Of a stretch of DNA of 64,000 nucleotides, positions 8,171 to 17,942 are shown piece by piece. The number at the start of each line of letters is the position of its first letter. The first letter of the stretch is position 1. The notes below the pieces were generated by a model. It made no database searches and was not told the origin of the DNA. It saw only the letters and a program-made list of their open reading frames with translations. A program made the position numbers and the translations under genes. The stretch is taken from NCBI RefSeq assembly GCF_014842075.1, contig NZ_JACYVA010000009.1, positions 1-64,000 of the forward strand, written 5' to 3'. Source of the DNA: Sphingomonas sp. CFBP 13720 (GTDB lineage: Bacteria > Pseudomonadota > Alphaproteobacteria > Sphingomonadales > Sphingomonadaceae).

Positions 8171-9241
8171 ATGGCCGGCGAAGTCCGCAAGATCATCCAT
8201 GTCGACATGGACGCCTTCTTCGCGTCGGTCGAACAACGGGATGCCCCCGAACTGCGCGGGCTGCCGGTCGCGGTCGGCGGGTCGAGCGGGCGGGGCGTCG
8301 TTGCCGCCGCGTCGTACGAGGCGCGGCGCTTCGGCGTGCGGTCAGCGATGCCGTCGGTCACCGCACTGCGCCGCTGTCCCGACCTCGTCTTCGTCCGTCC
8401 CCGGTTCGACGTGTACAAACAGGTCAGCCGCCAGATCCGCGCGATCTTCCTCGACTATACCGATCTGGTCGAACCGCTCTCGCTCGACGAAGCCTATCTG
8501 GATGTCACCGCCAACCGCCGCGCGCTGCCCAGTGCCACCGCGACCGCGCAGGAGATTCGCGACCGCATCCGTGCCGACACCGGCCTGACCGCGTCGGCGG
8601 GCATCAGCTACAACAAGTTCCTCGCCAAGCTGGCGTCCGACATGAACAAGCCGGATGGACAATGCGTCATCCCGGTCCGCGCCGGCCCCCGCGTCGTCGC
8701 CGCGCTGGAGGTGAAGCGCTTTCATGGCATCGGCCCCAAGACCGCCGAACGGATGGCCGCAATGGGCATCCACACCGGCGCGGACCTTGCCGGCTGGGAT
8801 CTGCCCGCGCTGCAACGCATGTTCGGCAAGGCCGGGCGCTGGTATCACGCCATCGCCCGCGCAGAGGATCACCGCCCGGTCCAGCCCGACCGCCGCCGCA
8901 AATCCTCCGGTTCCGAAACCACCTTCGGTCAGGATCTGACCGACCGTGCGGCGGTGGAGGAGCGCGTGCTGGCGATGGCCGACGACGTGTGGGATTGGGT
9001 CGAACATGCCGGGCAGCCGGGGCGCACCGTCACGGTGAAGGCCAAATATGGCGACTTCCGCATCGTCACGCGCAGCCGCACGCTGGGGACGCCCGTCGCC
9101 GATCGCGCGACGCTGCACCGCGTCGCGCTGGCGCTGATCGCGACGCTGTTCCCGCTGCGCATGGGGTTGCGGCTGGTCGGCGTCACGCTGGCGGGGTTCG
9201 GCGAAGCATCGCCCGTGCACCCGCAACTCGATCTGCTTTGA
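8171..9241 (+). CDS. dinB: DNA polymerase IV (DinB)
   Basis: Y-family translesion polymerase of 356 residues, typical length. The start IIHVDMDAFFASVEQ holds the first catalytic Asp residues and the Tyr/Phe steric gate region; SLDEAYLDV holds the second acidic pair (Asp-Glu). SYNKFLAKLASDMNKPDG and the helix-hairpin-helix HGIGPKTAERM follow in order, and the little-finger domain extends to the C-terminus. The terminal QLDLL resembles the beta-clamp binding motif. ATG 8171 has GGAAC upstream; earlier in-frame codons read through the mipA 3' end. No LexA box was recognised. Confidence 0.96.
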   Translation: MAGEVRKIIHVDMDAFFASVEQRDAPELRGLPVAVGGSSGRGVVAAASYEARRFGVRSAMPSVTALRRCPDLVFVRPRFDVYKQVSRQIRAIFLDYTDLVEPLSLDEAYLDVTANRRALPSATATAQEIRDRIRADTGLTASAGISYNKFLAKLASDMNKPDGQCVIPVRAGPRVVAALEVKRFHGIGPKTAERMAAMGIHTGADLAGWDLPALQRMFGKAGRWYHAIARAEDHRPVQPDRRRKSSGSETTFGQDLTDRAAVEERVLAMADDVWDWVEHAGQPGRTVTVKAKYGDFRIVTRSRTLGTPVADRATLHRVALALIATLFPLRMGLRLVGVTLAGFGEASPVHPQLDLL

Positions 9242-9273
9242 CGACCGCCTCCGCGCCGCGTACAACCCCGTCA

Positions 9274-11299
<2,026 letters not shown>

Positions 11300-11352
11300 C
11301 ACATGATATTTTCCGCTCTACCGAACCTGCTCCGTTTCGTTGAATAATAGAT

Positions 11353-11386
11353 GAAGTCGGCCAGCCTATTCTGGTTGGTCGACTTC
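11353..11386. terminator. Hairpin after thiC
   Basis: GAAGTCGGCCAGCC (11353-11366) pairs with GGTTGGTCGACTTC (11373-11386) with two G-T type mismatches and a 6-base loop. It is 54 bases past the thiC stop and the likely end of that transcript; no strong T-tract follows. Confidence 0.55.
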
Positions 11387-11423
11387 AAGGTGGGCTGGAC
11401 GAGCTACGGATTCGGCTTATATT

Positions 11424-11440
11424 CCCCCGGCAGACGGGGG
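11424..11440 (+). promoter_or_regulatory. Hairpin masking the ribosome-binding site of the 11446 gene
   Basis: CCCCCG (11424-11429) pairs with CGGGGG (11435-11440) around the loop GCAGA. The GGGGG of the 3' arm is the only Shine-Dalgarno-like sequence, five bases before ATG 11446, so the fold would hide it. This is inference from sequence; no ligand domain is recognised upstream. Confidence 0.45.
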
Positions 11441-11445
11441 CTTGA

Positions 11446-12099
11446 ATGGTATTACAGACAATCAGTTCAGGCGCGATGGCGCTTGTACAATTGTACGGCT
11501 TCGACACGGTCGGCGGGTTTGTTCTAAGCCATGTCGAAACCCTGAAGGCGTCCGAGAACGCGTTGGCAAATCGGTGTGGAGAAGTCCTTGATGCTGTCCA
11601 TGCCGGTTTCGGCGTTGGTGGCGAGAGTTCACTCATCGTGATTGCACTGGGAAGAACCCTGCTTGGCGGCGGCCTTGCTCCTGCCGCGGGTGTTGCAACA
11701 CTGACCAATCCGGTTACGCTGACCTGCGCAGCCATCGGCGCCATCCATTATGGTTGGAATGCGCTTAGCGAGAATGAGAAGGCGACTGTCCTAGACGCAG
11801 TCAGCAAAGCCTTCAGCGTTGGCAAGGAACTGGTGCGTTCGATCGCAGGGTTCGCATTGCGAACGATAAAAGATCTGCTCTCGAAAGAGAATCTTGCTGA
11901 GTTGCGGCGAGCGCTGTCCGATGGTGCTTCCGCGTTTGGCCAGCGATTGGGCGATATAACCCGAACCATTGCTGATCGGTCGCGGGATTTTTACGCATCA
12001 GGAAGCTTGGCGGTGGTCACTCTCACCGATACGATACCGGCAAGATTGCCCTTTCTGCGACGATCTTCGGCGTCAGTTGAAATTGAACCGCCTCAATAA
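11446..12099 (+). CDS. Unknown protein, possible membrane-active helical segment
   Basis: A 217-residue protein I do not recognise. Base composition is visibly lower in GC than its neighbours, and TTG, TTC and ATT codons are frequent, hinting at later acquisition. A glycine/alanine-rich hydrophobic stretch (about residues 63-100: ALGRTLLGGGLAPAAGVATL and CAAIGAIHYGW) resembles a membrane-inserting hairpin, while the rest is predicted helical and amphipathic, with a Ser/Arg-rich tail. No catalytic motif is seen. Its tail overlaps by 7 bases the 3' end of the convergent YoeB-type toxin gene. It is preceded by a hairpin covering its presumed ribosome-binding site. Confidence 0.7.
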   Translation: MVLQTISSGAMALVQLYGFDTVGGFVLSHVETLKASENALANRCGEVLDAVHAGFGVGGESSLIVIALGRTLLGGGLAPAAGVATLTNPVTLTCAAIGAIHYGWNALSENEKATVLDAVSKAFSVGKELVRSIAGFALRTIKDLLSKENLAELRRALSDGASAFGQRLGDITRTIADRSRDFYASGSLAVVTLTDTIPARLPFLRRSSASVEIEPPQ

Positions 12100-12359
12100 T
12101 GATACCGGCACTGCGCCACCTGCAATACCTGTTCAGCCCCACTCCCGGCGACCCGGTACACCAGTCGATGTTCCTGACTGATCCGCCGCGACCACCAGCC
12201 TGAAAGATTGCCCCCCAGCGGCTCCGGCTTGCCGGTGCCCTTGAACGGATGCCGTCGACATTCCTCAATCAGTGCGTTGAGTTTCGCGAACAACTTTGGG
12301 TCTGCGGTATGCAGGTCGAGATACTCACCCCATGACCGCGACGAAAACCTGACGTTCAC
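12093..12359 (-). CDS. yoeB: Txe/YoeB family toxin
   Basis: RelE-fold mRNA interferase that cuts mRNA in the ribosomal A site. 88 residues, normal for YoeB. The family core is complete: GKPEPLGGNLSGWWSRRI, then QEHRLVYRV and the terminal CRYHY; conserved Glu, Arg and His positions expected for catalysis are present. ATG 12359 overlaps the antitoxin stop as ATGA, typical of coupled toxin-antitoxin pairs. The 3' end overlaps the unknown plus-strand gene by 7 bases. Confidence 0.95.
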   Translation of the reverse strand: MNVRFSSRSWGEYLDLHTADPKLFAKLNALIEECRRHPFKGTGKPEPLGGNLSGWWSRRISQEHRLVYRVAGSGAEQVLQVAQCRYHY

Positions 12360-12610
12360 GAACGGAAAAGCTCGTGCTCCTCGCCGCCGCCGGCTTCCAG
12401 CTCGGCGATGCTCTCCAGCAGCCGCGAGGCATTGGCCGGAGAGCGCAGCAGGTACAGCGTCTCCTCGATCGATGCCCAGTCGCTCGCCGAAATCAGGACA
12501 GCCGCTTCGCCGCGCTGACGGGTGATCGTGATCGGCGCGTGATCGGCGACAACCTTGTCGATCATCGCCTTCAGGTTTTCGCGCGCATCGGAATAGCTGA
12601 CCGTTTCCAT
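12356..12610 (-). CDS. yefM: YefM-type antitoxin (Phd/YefM family)
   Basis: An 84-residue antitoxin that binds and inhibits the downstream YoeB-type toxin and represses its own operon. The N-terminal DNA-binding fold METVSYSDARENLKAMIDKV and the block ITRQRGEAAVLISASDW match the family; the acidic C-terminus neutralises the toxin. The ATG at 12610 is chosen because everything before it in the frame is non-family, and because a perfect palindrome lies just upstream of it, as expected for the operator. Confidence 0.95.
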   Translation of the reverse strand: METVSYSDARENLKAMIDKVVADHAPITITRQRGEAAVLISASDWASIEETLYLLRSPANASRLLESIAELEAGGGEEHELFRS

Positions 12611-12618
12611 GCGACCGA

Positions 12619-12640
12619 ATTGTCCAGTAATCTGGACAAT
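12619..12640. promoter_or_regulatory. Palindromic operator of the yefM-yoeB operon
   Basis: ATTGTCCAG (12619-12627) and CTGGACAAT (12632-12640) are perfect inverted repeats flanking TAAT, 8 bases upstream of the yefM ATG. This is where an autoregulating YefM-YoeB complex would be expected to bind. It is more AT-rich than the surrounding DNA. Confidence 0.75.
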
Positions 12641-12729
12641 GTCAATCATCCTGACGGATGCCCATCCGCCACACCGTCCCCCGAAAAGCGCCACCAGCCG
12701 CAAAACCGCTGTCCTACAGCCCCGCACCC

Positions 12730-13650
12730 ATGATCCTTCCCCGGTCCATGGACAGCATGCAGCCCCGGCTCCCCGAGCCTTCGCCCGCGCCCGTTCCGGC
12801 GCACGCCTCCTCCAGCGACCTGACGGTCCCTTCCGACACGCCCTATCTCGACGCCAACGGCTATGACCCCGCCGCCTATCGCTGGGTGCCGGTGCGTCGC
12901 AAGCCGCGCGCCGATGGCTGGAGCGACAGCAAACAGCGCGACTTCATCGAAGCACTGGCCGATAGCGGGTCGGTCAGCGACGCGGCGCACGCGGTCGGCA
13001 TGTCGCCCAGCACCGCCTATCGCCTGCGCCGCTCGCCCGGTGGCGAGGCCTTTGCCGGCGCATGGGACGCAGCGGTCGCGCAGGCGGTGGGCATGCTGGT
13101 CGACGTCGCCTTCGATCGGGCGATCAACGGCACCGTCGAACCGGTGCTGGACGCCGAAGGGCGACGGGTCGGATCGAAGCATCGTCCCGGCGACCGGATG
13201 CTGATGTTCCTGCTGACCGCGCACTTCCCCGATCGCTATGGCAAGCAGCGCGGTCGCCGGCGCAAGGAAGCGGTCGTGCCGACCGTCGCCGAGGCACTGG
13301 AACGGCTCGCGCCGGTCGCGCCGGCCGAGCCGGAGGCGCTGATGCCCCCCGAGGAGTTCGACGTCGCGATCGAGGTCGCCGATATGGCCGACGGCAGGCT
13401 GCCCGGCTGGTACGACCCCGACCGGCGCGACGAACCGGTCCGATCGCCGATCGACCCGTCGATCGACCCGCCGATCGGGGAACCACTGCCCGATCATCTG
13501 GCGGAGGAGCTGGACCGGCATGACGATATCCATGTGCCCGAACCGGGCGTCATGGGCTTGGCGTTCGAGGTCGAACTGGCGCTGGCCAAACGCGGCATCG
13601 CCGTGCGTCCGCCTCGAAAACGTCCATCGCGGAAAACGCGGCGAGTGTGA
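12730..13650 (+). CDS. Helix-turn-helix protein, terminase-small-subunit-like, function unknown
   Basis: About 306 residues from ATG 12730; ATG 12748 is also possible and the open frame extends to 12658. A proline-rich N-terminus is followed by a helix-turn-helix (ALADSGSVSDAAHAVGMSPS and TAYRLRR) like those of phage terminase small subunits and related sphingomonad proteins. After it comes GRPGDRMLMFLL-type sequence, an acidic and proline-rich linker with tandem PSIDP units, and a basic C-terminal tail RPPRKRPSRKTRRV. No phage genes are adjacent, so DNA binding is all that is supported. Confidence 0.75.
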   Translation: MILPRSMDSMQPRLPEPSPAPVPAHASSSDLTVPSDTPYLDANGYDPAAYRWVPVRRKPRADGWSDSKQRDFIEALADSGSVSDAAHAVGMSPSTAYRLRRSPGGEAFAGAWDAAVAQAVGMLVDVAFDRAINGTVEPVLDAEGRRVGSKHRPGDRMLMFLLTAHFPDRYGKQRGRRRKEAVVPTVAEALERLAPVAPAEPEALMPPEEFDVAIEVADMADGRLPGWYDPDRRDEPVRSPIDPSIDPPIGEPLPDHLAEELDRHDDIHVPEPGVMGLAFEVELALAKRGIAVRPPRKRPSRKTRRV

Positions 13651-13672
13651 CTTTCGTGACCTTTGGACGCAG

Positions 13673-13706
13673 AAAGGGCGCCGCATGATCCCACGCGGCG
13701 CCCCTT
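13673..13706. terminator. Bidirectional terminator between convergent genes
   Basis: AAAGGGCGCCGC (13673-13684) pairs with GCGGCGCCCCTT (13695-13706) with one mismatch across a 10-base loop, between the HTH gene (plus) and the lipoprotein gene (minus). AAAG on one side and CCTT on the other fit use from either direction. Confidence 0.75.
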
Positions 13707-13737
13707 CCGGTCCGGTATTGCTGCGGTGTGTTGCGCC

Positions 13738-14016
13738 TTACAGGGCGTTCTTCACGGCTTCCTCGACCTGGGCGTTGTCGTTGTCGTCGGCCTTGTCGGC
13801 GGCGTCGTCGCCCATTTCGCGGACGTTGTCGGCACGATCTTCCAGCGCGTCCTCGACCTGCTCGTTGCTGGTCAGATCGGCCTGATCCTCCAGTGCGTCG
13901 GCACGGTTCTCGGTCATCGCCTCGATGTTGTCGGCAGCCTTGTCGTCGGCATTGCCGCCGCACGCGCCCAGCAGCAACAGGCCGGCCATGCCGGTCGCCT
14001 TCAGAATCGTCTTCAT
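13738..14016 (-). CDS. Small acidic lipoprotein
   Basis: 92 residues. The N-terminus is a lipoprotein signal peptide with the lipobox LLGAC, cysteine at residue 19, so the mature part is anchored in a membrane facing the periplasm. The mature part is very acidic and rich in Asp, Glu, Ala and Asn with repeated ADNIE, ADALED and ADNVRE units, predicting an extended alpha-helix. No family name can be given; similar entericidin-like or acidic repeat lipoproteins are common in sphingomonads. A terminator hairpin follows. Confidence 0.8.
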   Translation of the reverse strand: MKTILKATGMAGLLLLGACGGNADDKAADNIEAMTENRADALEDQADLTSNEQVEDALEDRADNVREMGDDAADKADDNDNAQVEEAVKNAL

Positions 14017-14073
14017 TCGGAACCCCTTGTCATGAAGCCCATCGCATGGGCAGCCGCCATCAATGACCGACCA

Positions 14074-14787
14074 TCACGAAGGTTCCGCCAGCGTATCGAC
14101 CGGGGGTAGCGACCAGTCGATCGACCCACGCCCATGCGCGGTCAGGAACGCGTTGGCTTGCGAGAAAGGCCGGCTGCCGAACCACCCGGTATGCGCCGAC
14201 AGCGGGGAGGGGTGGGGGGCTTTCAGCACCAGATGGCGTCCGCCCGCCGCGATGTCGGGCACGAACCCCGCCTTCTTCTGGGCATGCGCGCCCCATAACA
14301 GGAACACCGTCGGCGCGTCCTGCGCCGCCACGGCATGGATCACCGCATCGGTGAAAGCTTCCCATCCGCGCTTCGCATGCGACGCCGCCTGCGCCTGTTC
14401 GACCGTCAGCACGGCATTGAGCAGCAGCACCCCCTGCCGCGCCCAATGCTCCAGAAAGCCGTGACCGGGCGGGGCGATCCCCAGATCGGACTGCAATTCC
14501 TTGAAGATGTTCACCAGGCTGGGCGGCACGCGCACCCCCGGCCGGACGGAGAAGCTCAGGCCATGCGCCTGCCCCGGCCCGTGATACGGGTCCTGTCCGA
14601 GGATCACGACCCGCACCACGCCCAACGGCGTCAGTTCCAGCGCGCGGAACCAGTCGCGCGAATGCGGAAAGATGCGCTTGCCCGCCGCCTTCTCGGCGGT
14701 CAGGAACGTGCGCAGCGCCGCCATCTCCGGCCCGGCCAGCACCGGTTCCAGCGCGGGCAGCCAACTGTCGTCGATCGCGGGCGTCAC
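14074..14787 (-). CDS. ung: Uracil-DNA glycosylase (family 1)
   Basis: Removes uracil from DNA in base-excision repair. About 237 residues. The catalytic water-activating motif [18 protein letters not shown] and the DNA-intercalation loop [14 protein letters not shown] are intact, as is the hydrophobic NAVLTV block. The start is GTG 14787, overlapping the stop of the PhnA-type gene as GTGA; the longer upstream frame to 15051 is the shadow of that gene. Translation is probably coupled to phnA. Confidence 0.96.
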   Translation of the reverse strand: MTPAIDDSWLPALEPVLAGPEMAALRTFLTAEKAAGKRIFPHSRDWFRALELTPLGVVRVVILGQDPYHGPGQAHGLSFSVRPGVRVPPSLVNIFKELQSDLGIAPPGHGFLEHWARQGVLLLNAVLTVEQAQAASHAKRGWEAFTDAVIHAVAAQDAPTVFLLWGAHAQKKAGFVPDIAAGGRHLVLKAPHPSPLSAHTGWFGSRPFSQANAFLTAHGRGSIDWSLPPVDTLAEPS

Positions 14788-15092
14788 CGCTTGCGGACGA
14801 ATTCGGCGCGCAGGACCAGCCCCTTGATCCCGTCGAACTTGCAGTCGATTTCCTGCGCATCGCCAGTCAGGCGGATCGATTTGATGACCGTCCCGCGCTT
14901 CAGCGTCTGCCCCGCGCCCTTGACCGTCAGATCCTTGATCAACGTCACCTGATCGCCATCGGCCAGCACGTTGCCCACCGCATCGCGCACGACCGTCGCG
15001 TCGTCGTCCGCCGCCACGCCGCCAGCCGCCAGTTGCAATGCCGGCACCCACTCGCCGCTCGCCTCGTCATACACGTAATCGTCGTCGCTCAA
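14784..15092 (-). CDS. PhnA/YjdM domain protein without the zinc ribbon
   Basis: 102 residues matching the C-terminal SH3-like domain of PhnA/YjdM ([20 protein letters not shown], then [18 protein letters not shown] and [19 protein letters not shown]). The usual N-terminal zinc ribbon is missing; instead a short acidic leader [15 protein letters not shown] is present. Historical links to phosphonate use are weak. The start is TTG 15092 with GGAAGGAG seven bases upstream. It lies directly before ung and overlaps it. Confidence 0.88.
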   Translation of the reverse strand: MSDDDYVYDEASGEWVPALQLAAGGVAADDDATVVRDAVGNVLADGDQVTLIKDLTVKGAGQTLKRGTVIKSIRLTGDAQEIDCKFDGIKGLVLRAEFVRKR

Positions 15093-15134
15093 CCCCGGTC
15101 TCCTTCCCGACCGGCGCTACTCCGTCCGCACGGT

Positions 15135-16619
15135 TCAGAACAGCCCCGGCACGTCGCGCTGCGGCACGGTCGGCCGGTCGGGCTGCAACAGCGTCTGTCC
15201 GCCACCCGCGACCGCGCGCAGCCCGGCCTCGCCGCCACGGGTCGATGCGGTGGCGCTGGCGCTGGCCCCGATGCGGCTGCACTGCCGCCCGGCAAGGAAG
15301 TCGAGCGCGCGCGCCACCGACGCCTCGCGCGCGTCGCCCAGCGGGAAGTTCAGGTCGTCGCCCGCCTGACAGCTGTTGGGCACCGTCGCGGCGAGGCCGT
15401 CATAATAGGCGGCGGACCGTGCGGAGTTCTGCACCGCAATCGCCACGACGCGCAGCCGGTCGTCGCATGCGGGCCGGTCCAGCGCGATCTGTCCGACCGG
15501 CTTGCCAAAGGTGTTGGTGCCGACCAGCGCCATGTTGTTGCCCAGATACGGGACGAACGCGTTGATAACCAGTTCGCTGGCCGATGCCGTGCTGCCGGTG
15601 CCGATGAACGCGACGCGCGTCGGCGCCACCGACTGTGCGGTCGGTGCGAAATAGCGTGTCTCGTTCTCCGCCGCCTTTTCGGGGCGGAAGGTCGTGTAGC
15701 TGTACACTTCGCTGGTCGTGCGGTTGCCGCCCATCAGGTCGCCGACCAGATCCGCGACCGAAATCAGCCCGCCGCCATTGTAGCGAAAATCGATGACGAA
15801 CTCGGTGATGCCCTGCGCCCGGAACCCGGCGAACGCGTCGCGCAGCGGCTGGTTGGCGGTGGTGATGAAGGTGCGCAGGTTGATGTACCCGACCCGCTTC
15901 GCCCCGTCCTGCAACACCTTGGCGCCGTATCGGCTCGATACCGGCAACAGCGTGTAATCGGTCTTGGCGACCGTCGCGGTGCGGGTCGTGCCGTCGATCG
16001 TGCGGAACTCGAACACGCGGGTGGTGCCCGGCGTATCGGGGCCGAGCGCGGTGGTCAGCCCCGCAGTCCCCTCGCGGTCGATGATCGTCGATACCGGCCG
16101 CAACCCGGCGGACGTGGTGCCGATCTGCGTGATCTCGCTCCCGCGATCGATCCCCGCCGCCAGCGCGCCGGCCCCCTCGAACGCCTCGGTCACCAGCAGC
16201 CGTCGTCCGGTCGGGTCGAGCGCGAAGCGTACGCCGAACCCGGCGGTCGTGCCCGAATTATAATAGGCTTCCTCTTCCGCGATCGATTCGCGGTGGGTGA
16301 AATACCGGTCGCGGCGTTGGGCGCGGGCGGTGGCGGTCAGTGCGTCTATATAATCGTCTACGCTGGTGTAGGGCGTCGGGTCGAGCGATGCGGGGAGCGT
16401 TTCGGGGAACAGATACCATTCGCGCAACTGCGCCGCCGCCCAGTCCTGCCGCTCGCGCAGCGAACAGCCCGCGACCGCCGTGGGCGGCGGCGTGACCCCG
16501 CCGGTCGAACCGGGGGTGGTTCCTCCGACGGGGCCGGCGACGCTGCCATTGCCCCCGCCGCCGCCGCATCCCGCCAACATCGCCAGCACACCCAGTGCCG
16601 CTCCGAACCGACCACGCAT
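15135..16619 (-). CDS. S41 family (C-terminal processing) peptidase, lipoprotein
   Basis: About 494 residues. A lipoprotein signal peptide ends at AGCGGGGG, followed by a glycine/proline/threonine-rich linker. A PDZ-like part precedes the S41 tail-specific protease core, with YNGGGL for substrate handling and the nucleophile region TGSTASASELVINA (Ser in SAS). Relatives cleave periplasmic proteins or tails. ATG 16619 follows GGAG; a GTG three bases upstream is the other option. Cysteines are also seen near residues 55 and 395-440, possibly disulfides. Not obviously co-transcribed with neighbours. Confidence 0.9.
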   Translation of the reverse strand: MRGRFGAALGVLAMLAGCGGGGGNGSVAGPVGGTTPGSTGGVTPPPTAVAGCSLRERQDWAAAQLREWYLFPETLPASLDPTPYTSVDDYIDALTATARAQRRDRYFTHRESIAEEEAYYNSGTTAGFGVRFALDPTGRRLLVTEAFEGAGALAAGIDRGSEITQIGTTSAGLRPVSTIIDREGTAGLTTALGPDTPGTTRVFEFRTIDGTTRTATVAKTDYTLLPVSSRYGAKVLQDGAKRVGYINLRTFITTANQPLRDAFAGFRAQGITEFVIDFRYNGGGLISVADLVGDLMGGNRTTSEVYSYTTFRPEKAAENETRYFAPTAQSVAPTRVAFIGTGSTASASELVINAFVPYLGNNMALVGTNTFGKPVGQIALDRPACDDRLRVVAIAVQNSARSAAYYDGLAATVPNSCQAGDDLNFPLGDAREASVARALDFLAGRQCSRIGASASATASTRGGEAGLRAVAGGGQTLLQPDRPTVPQRDVPGLF

Positions 16620-16717
16620 CACACCACTCCGCCTATCGACTTTCGCCGGAGCCTGCGACGCGCGCGGACGAAAGGAAAGGGGTATCGCGATGCAGGGTCG
16701 GTAGCGTGCCGGGAGTT

Positions 16718-17770
16718 TCAGCCCTTCATCGCGTCCAGCAGCTTCTTGACCTCCTGCGACCGGCCTCGCGGCAGGATCAGCACGTCGTTGCCGCTGGCCA
16801 CGACGATCAGGTCGTCCACCCCGGCCATCGCGATGCGGATGCCATCGGTCCGCACCAGACAGCCGGTCGAATCGATCAGCGTGACATCGCCGCCGACCGC
16901 ATTGGCCGAATCGTCGCGTTCGCTGATGGCGTGCAGCGCGTCCCAGCTACCGACGTCGTTCCACCCCATCGCCACCGGCGCCACGGCGACGCGGTCGTCG
17001 CGCTCCATCACGGCATAGTCGATCGAATCGGACGGGCACCGCGCGAACGCGTCGGCATCGGGCCGGATGCACACTCCGTCGCGGTCGGCGCGGTCCATCG
17101 ATTCCTGCGCCGCCGTCAGCATGTCGGGTACGAACCGGCCCAGCGCTTCGAGGAAGCGGTCGGCGCGGAACAGGAAGATGCCGCCGTTCCACACGTGATC
17201 GCCCGACGCCAGCATCGCCTGCGCCGCATCCAGCGGCGGCTTTTCAACGAAGCGTTCGACCCGGTGCACCCCGGTCGACAGCGGGTCGCCGACCTTGATC
17301 CAGCCATAGCCGGTTTCGGGGGCGTCGGGCGTGATGCCGAACGTCACCAGCCAGCCGTCGCCGACCAGCGGCAGCGCACGCTCGATCGCCGCCCGGAACG
17401 CGTCCAGATCGGCGATGACGTGATCCGACGGCATCACCAGCAACGGCGCATCGCCCCCGCCGGCCGCGATCGCCGCCAGCGCGATGGCCGGCGCGGTGTT
17501 GCGGCCCATCGGTTCGAGAATGATCGACTGCGGCGCCGACCCGACCTCTGCCAACTGATCGGCGACGGCATCGGCGTGCGCGGCATTGGCGACGACGATC
17601 GGCGCGGCATAGCCATCGCCCGCCGCGCGCCGCGCGGTCAGCTGCAACATCGTTTCCGCTGCGGTCAGCGCAAGGAACTGCTTGGGCCGTTCGGGCCGCG
17701 ACATCGGCCACAACCGCGTGCCCGATCCCCCGGACAGGATGACCGGGACGATAGCAGGCTGTGCGGACAT
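16718..17770 (-). CDS. manC: Mannose-1-phosphate guanylyltransferase
   Basis: Makes GDP-mannose from mannose 1-phosphate and GTP for exopolysaccharide or glycan synthesis. 350 residues, so it lacks the extra phosphomannose isomerase domain found in larger bifunctional ManC/AlgA proteins. The nucleotidyltransferase signature ILSGGSGTRLWPMSR and PKQFLAL is at the N-terminus; later FVEKP is visible. It faces the sugar transferase gene at 17943 across about 170 bases, consistent with a role in the same EPS pathway. Confidence 0.94.
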   Translation of the reverse strand: MSAQPAIVPVILSGGSGTRLWPMSRPERPKQFLALTAAETMLQLTARRAAGDGYAAPIVVANAAHADAVADQLAEVGSAPQSIILEPMGRNTAPAIALAAIAAGGGDAPLLVMPSDHVIADLDAFRAAIERALPLVGDGWLVTFGITPDAPETGYGWIKVGDPLSTGVHRVERFVEKPPLDAAQAMLASGDHVWNGGIFLFRADRFLEALGRFVPDMLTAAQESMDRADRDGVCIRPDADAFARCPSDSIDYAVMERDDRVAVAPVAMGWNDVGSWDALHAISERDDSANAVGGDVTLIDSTGCLVRTDGIRIAMAGVDDLIVVASGNDVLILPRGRSQEVKKLLDAMKG

Positions 17771-17942
17771 GGATGCGGTTCCCCGATAGAGCGCGGACGA
17801 GCGAAGACGCCGGCCGACGATGGTCGTTACGACGCTATAACGAGGATCGTCGCCAAGCGTATCCCGCCATTCAGTAATTCTTTGCGCTTTCGTCCCATAT
17901 GGGCAGGGTGTCGGTCTGCCTTACACCCGCGGGACGCCCAGT

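Noticed and set aside
17771..17942. Possible sigma-54 promoter for the sugar transferase operon
   Set aside because: A TTTGCG candidate has no GG at the required upstream distance.
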